In this document: piece by piece, positions 27,001-36,000 of the stretch
How positions within the stretch are numbered: position 1 is the stretch's first letter
How the letters are laid out: every line of letters begins with the position of its first letter
NCBI GenBank assembly: GCA_963971305.1
Contig: OZ020306.1
Coordinates: 5,820,842-5,884,841, forward strand
From: Arcuatula senhousia
Lineage: Eukaryota > Mollusca > Bivalvia > Mytilida > Mytilidae
Length of the DNA stretch: 64,000 nt
Reading direction: 5' to 3'
Position numbers and translations under genes: made by a program
The notes under the pieces: generated by a model
The model's database searches: none
What the model saw: only the letters and a program-made list of their open reading frames with translations
Told to the model about the DNA's origin: nothing

Positions 27001-30000
27001 AAGTTTCATCAACCTAGGACTTATAGTTCTTGAGATATTGAGGTGCTCATAAAACTTTTCCAAAAAGTTAACGCCGCCGTCGCCGCCGCCGCCGCCGTCG
27101 CCGTCGCCGCCGCCGGTAAAGTAACACCTATGTCCCGCTCTGCTTCGCAGGCGAGACAAAAATTGTTGGCGGGTCCTGAATATTGTAATTTTGGTTCAAA
27201 TGTTATATTGAAATAATGAATACAGAAATATTTCTTAGACCTGATAGTTCTTACAAAAGTACGACACAGAAAATCACAAATATGCACCGACATAAAAACT
27301 GATGTGCTTTCTAATTTACTTGAAATAATCTAAATAAAAAGCTTCGCTGAGTGCAGCATGATACGAACGCAACATGTTGAACCCTGTACCTTTTAGGCCA
27401 AATATGGATAGTCAATTGCTCTTGACACATGCAGTCCATAGTGGACTGACAAAGGTTTTTGACACATGCCTTCTTTGGTTGACTTTCCACCCACATTTTA
27501 CAAGGAATGCATTAGATTTTAACTATCTTAAAAGCAAATGGAAAAAAATTATACTTACAATATCATATTTATGTCTTTTCAATATCCCTGCTCAATTTAA
27601 TATTAAGAAGTAGACCCATTTTCTTGGTTAATCTATTATTATTGATGTTTTTGACCCTTTGAAGCCTAACTTCTTGAAAACAGTAATATTGCCAATCTGT
27701 TATACGATTAAAAATGTTTCAATTATGGCCTTTAATTTCTAAACCAATAAAGGGGTGGACCCCCAAAATCAATCACATTCAACCTTTCATGGTGTTAAAC
27801 ATCATTGTAAAATTTCACAGCTTTTGGTAAACCAGAACAAAAGTTATTGTGGGAACAAACAAAAAGTTGCAATTTTGGCCCCTAATTTCTTAACGAAAAA
27901 AGGGGGGACCCCCAATATCAATCCCATCAATCCTCTTATGGTAAGGAATATCATTATTAAATTTCATTGCATTCGGATAACTAGAACTTAAGTTATCGTG
28001 TATACACTCAAGTTAACAGACAACGACCACAACGGCGAGGAACGACCACAGCATCATACCATTAGATGTCCGCAATTTTTTTGCGGTCGTATAATAAAAA
28101 ACATTAAATCAATTTTTTAGCAGAGTGGATGTGCAATTGCTGAACAGGGCATAAAAGATATTGGTTTGTGATAAAAATTAAAGATATTAAAAGGACAAAG
28201 CAAGTTCTAAATTCAAGTTTTCACTTATATTTATTTTCAACAGCAGGTGGGGATAAGAATCTCAATTAATTGACCATATTATTCCAGCATTTTCTTCCAT
28301 AATAAAAAATGTCAGCTGCTACTGTAAATGGAACTTGTTTGGATCAAATACTTTAGGTTAGAAACACAGCTGACTTGATATACTGTCCATTCTTCATGAA
28401 CAGCTTACAAGGCCAGTAAAATATCTAGAGACTTGATGTTTCCATACTGTAATCCTATGTTATGAGTGTGACCAAACTAATGTAAATGACAAGCTTTATA
28501 GTAAAACAGAAGCAAAAACTTAAACATTTTATGATTTAAAAGGAACAATTATATGAGGTTTAATCTGAGAAAACAGTCAGTATTGTCTTCTAAATTAACA
28601 GATTTAATGATGAAATCTATCCTGGCCTTTTTAGGATTTGACAGTGAAGCAAAGTTTTATGGTGAAGTGACAACCTACTCAAGACAGTGAGCCATCACCA
28701 TGAAGGTTTTATAGCCGCTATGGTTTAATTGAATGGCAGAACATTACCCAATCAATGGCCATTCTCAGATTCACAATCAATTTTATCATTTTCATCAAAT
28801 AGTTGATGAATTAGTGAAGTCAAGTCTTATATCATTCTTCATTAGTTTACATCATAAAATCTTCTAAGAAAACTTTGTGGTAATGGAAAGTCTTCCGTAA
28901 CCTTTTACTTTTTCTATCGGTTAATTTGTGACTGCAACAGGATTAAAGGGAGATAATCCAATATATGTGTTGGTTGATTCTTTGATTTAGATCTTAATAT
29001 ATTAGTTGTTTTCCTGTCATATAACCATGTATGTCTTTAAACACTGCCAGGTTCAACAGTCATACAAAAATGAATTACTATATAAGATCATGAAAATACA
29101 GATATCGTTTTATTGAGTTCTGTTTGTTCTGAGCTGCTGATTTGACCATTGCCCATTAAGACAAAGCCCTCTCGTCACCACTAGACTTCCTGATTGCTGC
29201 TTTGTTGGTTTTTGTGTTTTCTGTTTCTTTGAATTTTCTCGTTTGTGTCTCTGCCCTTCCAGATTTGTGACATTTGAATCCCTCTTTAGTACCTCTGCTT
29301 CTCTCATGAAAATTATGCTGTTTATACAAATGTAGTATCTTTAAGTCACAGATTAAAAGAACAAATAATACAATGAAACTACATACCACTTACATACACT
29401 CTCCTCTAGATATAATGAAACACTGTGAATAAACAAAGACAAAACTGTTGCCAATAAATATTTTTTCATCAGCATTTCAAGTGTTTTTGGTCTTAATGCC
29501 ACTGATGAAGCTCCCATGACAATTAAACTACATTGCCACTCTCTTCAGTACTTTTGCCTGCCAGTGGCCAATTATGTAAAGCAAGGCATCAAAACAATAA
29601 ACATTTAACATTGGTTACAATTAGTGTCACTTGTACAGGAGTCGATCTTTTTTTACTGTCCAGCGACAGAACTGCCTTATCCTATTTGGGACCGATATCA
29701 CATAAATACAAGATTTATCAGTGTTTTCATGCCAATAAATCAGTTCCTCATTGAAAAATCAATTTTCTTACAAATAATTGATCCCTTTTCTGTCCAAGGA
29801 AGGCATTATTATATATGTAGTTTAGATAAATCAGAGTTTAGTAATAAATTATACAGTATTAGCACCAAGCTTTATCAAGCAGAAAAATGTTTGACATCAA
29901 GCCACCAACTATTGTTAATTTTATTTAGTAAATGGGTGCCTGACTTAGCCGTGGCGATGTCTTTCATCGCAGACACAATTACGGATGATTTTTGCTGATT

Positions 30001-33000
30001 AAATGTCGGTTCTTCTAAAAAGACACAGAAATTACCATAAGATGTATTGTTGCTGAGACTTCCAAGTGCCAAATTTGCTATTGTATTTTGTTGTAATATT
30101 CACACCAGCAAATGAGTCGTTCTTTAATGAGTTTTATATGTAAAAGAGTTCGGCTCATCTAGTAGCAGCAGTCAATAGATCATCTCTATACCAGACAATG
30201 TTTCTACGTAAACAAGGCAGTACGTCTTTACAAGGTCTACAACCACTTACTTTTGCTGTACATCAAATCCTAACTAATCTTTTCAGGTTTTATTAGGAAT
30301 GTAAGGGCTTCACTTGGAAAAAATAATATAAATTGGTACAATGACTCTGGAATTCTAATGCAATTGAAACTATATTTAAGAAATATAGAAAACTGGAAAC
30401 CTTGACTGATTTAAAATTTTGCTATTTCAAATAATGAAGCATCTGAAAACAAGAGCAAAGACTATATAAATATATATATATGCTGGAAAACCACCACAGG
30501 TAATTTTTTATTCTATAATGATTTTTATACCCTAGGTAGAAACAAGCAAGTAATTTGAACAACCTATCTAATGTAAGAAGTTTTGTTTGTGACCTTCATA
30601 ACCACAAGATTAACAAGGGGAATTGGTTCACAAAGGCCTAGTATTGGCCCTAAAATGGGGCAGATTTTTAATGTTCCAGCAATCCTTATGTTAGATAGAA
30701 AGTATGATCAGAATGCTAATGTAACCAGAGAGCATGAAACACATTAAAACCCACATGTCACCACTGGGGGGATCGAAAACCTGGGTCATCCCACTGACAA
30801 GCCAGAAATCTACCAATTCAGCTTAAACCTGTAGGCAAGTCAATTTAAACTGGCTTTCTACTTTCCTACTAGAATGCAGATAATTAACCTGTCCCAATAA
30901 ACTTAAATATAAACTTCCAACTTAAAAAGTTAAGAAAAGGGGTTTCTCTGTTAGACAGAAAACTAATTTAAAACAACTAAAAAACCTTCCTTTTGAAATG
31001 TGCCACCTAATAGGGCAAATTTATGAAGATCTCAATATAACATCAGTGAAACATAATTCAGTGACAATTGTAAAGTATTACTTCGAATTACACCTGATTA
31101 ATTTGTGATTGAAAAACGATCTTTTGATCCATATCTTGCATCAAGAAACCAGAAAAACCATGAAAATAGAACTCGTAGAGGAAGTAATATGAATTTCATA
31201 ATAGATATGTGCATATTCTGACATCAAAGTAAGAACACGACTCATTAAAAAACAAAGCAGTCTAAATCAATTCAATCTTAATGGTAATTCTAGGTAATAT
31301 TTCTCACTACAAATGCTGTTTTCTCAGAAACAAAGCAACAAAAATACACTCAAAGACAATTTCCAACAATAAAATCCCCATTTATGGAACTATATTTCTC
31401 TGGTTTTATGGAATATTTTATTTCTAGCATAGAGAATATTGTATTTTTTGTCCTTATTTTATTAAGTTTCTGTGTCACTTACTGAGCGCTGTAACTGTTA
31501 GCTTGATATTCAAATTGTGTATCATATTTCAAATGATTTTTGTCTGTGATGTTATCAAATCAGGATCAGTATTAATTAAGTTTTTTTGTTTTGGTAACAT
31601 GTTAAATGATACAGCCGTCATTCTTCATATGGAAAATGAATTTTACTTCTCTTTGCTCACTATACTATGTAAAGCTCTGGAAAAAAACTCATGGATGAAT
31701 ATCCAAATGATAAATTTCCAAGTTTCCCTCACCAATTAAACAGAGGGACCTTAAAGAATAGATAGTGCTGTCTTTTTTACAATATTAAATTATAATAATG
31801 TTAGAGCAAAAATAATCTGAAAATAATTTTAAAAGTATTCATTTGTTTACTGATAAAGAGGATAATAGTACATTTGTCTTGTGGCATGCAGGACTAAGGG
31901 AAATGAGGTTAGTACCAAGGTGAAATAAATGTACTGTTTTCTGAGTAACCAGTCAACAAATGTTTCTAAGGCCACACAGAATTAATTACTTGTTCTTCGG
32001 ATTTTTCCCAGAAAAAAAAGGAGCGAGCGAGCTTTTCTTTTTTTAAATTTTTTTTTTCAAAATTCTGATATTTTGGAGCGAGAACTTTAGATTGAAGCGA
32101 GCGACAAGTTTTTATTTTTTTTCAAAAAATAACTTTTTATTTACAGTGTTTTTTTTTTCAAGCGAGCGACAAGTTTTTTTGTTCATTACATAATTTATGT
32201 GTAGTTTTCATAATATAGCAGTGAAAAGAATCTGAAATATCATTCTCACACCTAAATTGTACTTTAAATTCTTGAAATAATAGATGAGACATAATAAGAG
32301 AAATGTTGAGCATGGTATTTGATGGATAGACAAAGTGGAAACTATTTGTCACCAAATTTCAATATGTGATCCTAATACAGTAATTAAATGTTTTTTTTTC
32401 ATTTAAATATTGAAACAGTGTGGCCAAGAATAATAAAATCACTCACATAAGACTATCTGTCTTTATTATAACAAAAACTTTAAAAAAAATCAGTAGCAAA
32501 TAAAGAAGGAATGTGTCCATGGGACACGGATGCCCCCGCTAGGCCCTAAACAGAAAGTAGATGTCTGACAGACATGAAAGTCGCTTAGGACATACAGTTT
32601 GTCATACTGAACCATCCTACCAAGTTTCAAATCATTCTCATGTATGGTTCCTGAGAAAATCTTGACGGAAATTTTCAAGTCATGTTCACATATTTTCCAA
32701 TTGGCCTAAGTCCCAAACAAGAAGTAGATGTCGGACAGGTCTCAAAATTGCTTAGGACGTACTGTTTATCATACTGAACCAACCTACCAAGTTTCAAGTC
32801 ATTCTCATGTAAGGTTGCTGAGAAAAGCTTGACGGAAATTTTCATAGTCATGTTCACATATTTTCACATGGCCTAAGTCCCAAACAGGAAGTAGATGTCC
32901 GACAGGTCTCAAAATCGCTTAGGACATACTGTTTGTCATACTGAACCATCCTACCAAGTTTCAAGTCATTCTCATGTACGGTTGCTGAGAAAAGCTTGAC

Positions 33001-36000
33001 GGAAATTTTCATAGTCATGTTCACATATTTCCACATGGCCTAAGTCCCAAACAGGAAGTAGATGTCCGACAGGTCTCAAAATGGCTTAGGACGTACTGTT
33101 TGTCATACTGAACCATCCTACCAAGTTTCAAGTCATTCTCATGTACGGTTGCTGAGAAAAGCTTGACGGAAATTCGTACGGACGGACGTACGGGACGTAC
33201 GTACGTACGGACGGACATGAGTAAAACTTAATGCCCCCTGACATGTCGTCACGGGGGCAAAAAAGCATTTCAAGAGTGATTGTATGTGATTTGCTAATAT
33301 AGCATCAGATTGGGTGGTCATAGACGGGAACGATAAACGTTAAGTCAAGACAATGTTTATTCATTTTCTCAGCGGTTAAGACTGGTGCCTTGTAATGATG
33401 CTTCGAATATTTATTATACCCAGCAAAGTGTTTAAATGCAGATGGAATCGGACACCCATTATTTTCCAGCTTGGCGTGGCAGTGGTCCACATACCATAAA
33501 GCATTACAAAGTTTCTGGAAAACTGTCTTTCCAGTGTCCAAAACATCTGGTGTCCACCCTTCGTCAAATGGTGCTGCACAGTCAATAAGATCACAATAAA
33601 GTATTTGAGGACCTGTTAATTTGTAACATTTGTCAGGTTTGGATGGCAACTGCAACTTATTTCGTGCAGACATTAGAAGGGCGAATGCATTTTTAGTCAG
33701 ATCAACAGGGTTGTCTACAGTTGTAGTCTGTGCACCAGTGGTGGGGACAACAAATTCAATGTACTTACAGGAAAAGTCGATGCATGACTGTATGGTCATA
33801 TTTGGTGTTACCAAGATTGTATTGTCAGGACCTTTCCCGTTATCTTTTATTTTCATTTCCGTAAGATTGTCATAGTTTATGTGAGCAATGGTGGTCCTGA
33901 CCGACGGCTTATTTTGCAATGTTTTAAAGAAATCATCGGTTGAACACTCAACTGTCTTGTAAGGAACAATAGCTTTACATTTTTTCAACAACGGAAGCCA
34001 CAACTATAAATTGTTTTGAAGCACTAGCCATAATCTAGGGTCATAAATTTTCATGTTTTCCGTTTGTTTTTTTATTTTTAGGTTAATTTACGGCCTTCTT
34101 TTTACTGTAAATTTTGGCATTTTTCAAACGCGGAGAAGATTTCAAATTTTACTTTCTATTTTTAAAATCGGATGCGGGCGGAGACAAATTATATTTTTTT
34201 CTCGAAAATCAAATATAACAAGCGGGCGGTCCGACGAACAAGTAATTATTTCTGTAAGGCCTTTGAAGTTCATTCTTCAACTTAATATTAAAAACGAAAG
34301 AATACTTTATATTTCAGGGGATTTAATTTTGTGGATTTCTCTTACCCACGGAAAAAACTAAATTAAATCCCCCACAAATATTTCTGCTTCTACAGTATTT
34401 CCCTAAGACAATAATTTTACTATTTCCCTAGGAAAAAGTCAATTGACCAGATTTATGATGAAATGGTAAAAATGTTCATCAGAAATAAGGGAGGAAAGTG
34501 TCCATAGGACACAGATGCCCCCCCAATAGGACCTAAAACATGAAGTAGATGTATGAGGCTTATGATACAATTTGTCATACTGACCCACCTTATCCAATTT
34601 CAAATCATTCCCGTGTACCAATTCTGTGAATCAAAGCTTGACAGGAATTTTCAAGTTTACGGTATTAAACTGACAATTCTGAAGGATGATTTACCATCCT
34701 GCCAAATTTCAAATGATTCCAATGGACACTTTTTAAGAAAAGCTTGACTGAAATTAGTAGGGACAGACAAGAGTTAAGCTACCCCCTAACATGTTGTCAC
34801 TGGGGCAAATAATAAACTGAAGTATAATAATCTTATCTGTTAACAGACATCTATTTAAATAGAACAAATCAAATTATATACTTTCTTCTTACTGCATCTG
34901 TATTCAAGAAACATCAATTTGATTACAAACTTTGAAAGGATTCCTAGAAATTTCTGTGAATTTGTCAACTAATTTTTTTGTAACAATTGAAATGTCTGTC
35001 TCAGTTTTTATCCATTTATAGCAGCAAAGCCTTTTAAAATGCAGACGTTAATTTGTTGTTGTCTCAACAAAAGAAAATATACATGTATTATGTTGCTGAT
35101 TCTGCATGTGTTCCAGACGCTTCCATTATTTATACTACTAACAAATTCCTCATTTTCAGGTTGAAGTTTTTTTTTCTTCATTTTTTTAATGAACAATGCA
35201 GTATAAAGAAAATTCCTTTGAACAAGTTGTCTCAGGTTCCTACCTTGTGACCTTTACCTTTTGACCCCTAAATCAAAACGCTCCTAAACTCAATGTGTGT
35301 TAGTTTTATAAAATTCTTTGAAGGTGTTCAACAGTAACGGCTGAGAACCCACATTTGGACAGACAGAAAGTGTAATTCTATACTCATTGGCTTTCACAAT
35401 AGATGGAGAAAAAACATAAAAAGTTAAAATGATAACTTGAACTTAAATGCTGAGTAACCCATATGCATACTACATTGTAGTATATAAGAATGTACTGAAT
35501 TTCAATCCTATTTTGTTCTCACCCTTGAACTTTATTGCTTCACCATCACAATTCCTCCACTAAGCATGATAAACAAGGGTAATCTATGTAGGGCTGCTGG
35601 TAGACTAATTTGGTATATTACTAAGCATTAGCGTATGTGACAGATAACCCGACACTGACTTGACGGCCTGACAGATACGGAGATCTTCTGGAATCATTCA
35701 GGCTTCAGAAACAATCAGATTCTCAAATCTTACGCTGTCATAGACCAGTTAATGTTTTCACAGAAAATAAACCCAAAATAAGTCTCTGTTAAATTGACAC
35801 GAAATGTGTCCCATCATTCTGTTCAATACTGCTTGTTTTACGGCATGGTGTTATCAACTTTGTCCAAAGAAAAATAGAGGATCGAATTTCTACAATGTTT
35901 TTAAATCTAGCTCTTTTCCAAGATCAATCAGTATTTGTTAATTTCAGTTAATTCTAAGAAAATTCTTTACTCCTTTAATTAATTGCAGATAGCTATTATT

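Noticed and set aside
26795..27052. Plus-strand frame with an internal duplicate (LSYYWGICIPSFINLG)
   Set aside because: It is the 174-bp core unit read twice, and it stops in every unit in other frames.
27021..27293. Minus-strand frame with an Ala-rich stretch
   Set aside because: The Ala run is the GCC/GTC microsatellite at the right end of the 26.3-kb element.
29533..29998. Plus-strand frames (…FFYCPATELPYPIWDR…) as exons of another gene
   Set aside because: Codon composition is AT-driven, no splice context was found, and part of the region resembles interspersed repeat sequence.
32490..33321. Series of ~60-residue minus-strand frames with a shared sequence (…HENDLKLGRMVQYDK…)
   Set aside because: Each is the same 167-bp repeat unit translated; they belong to a non-coding mobile element.
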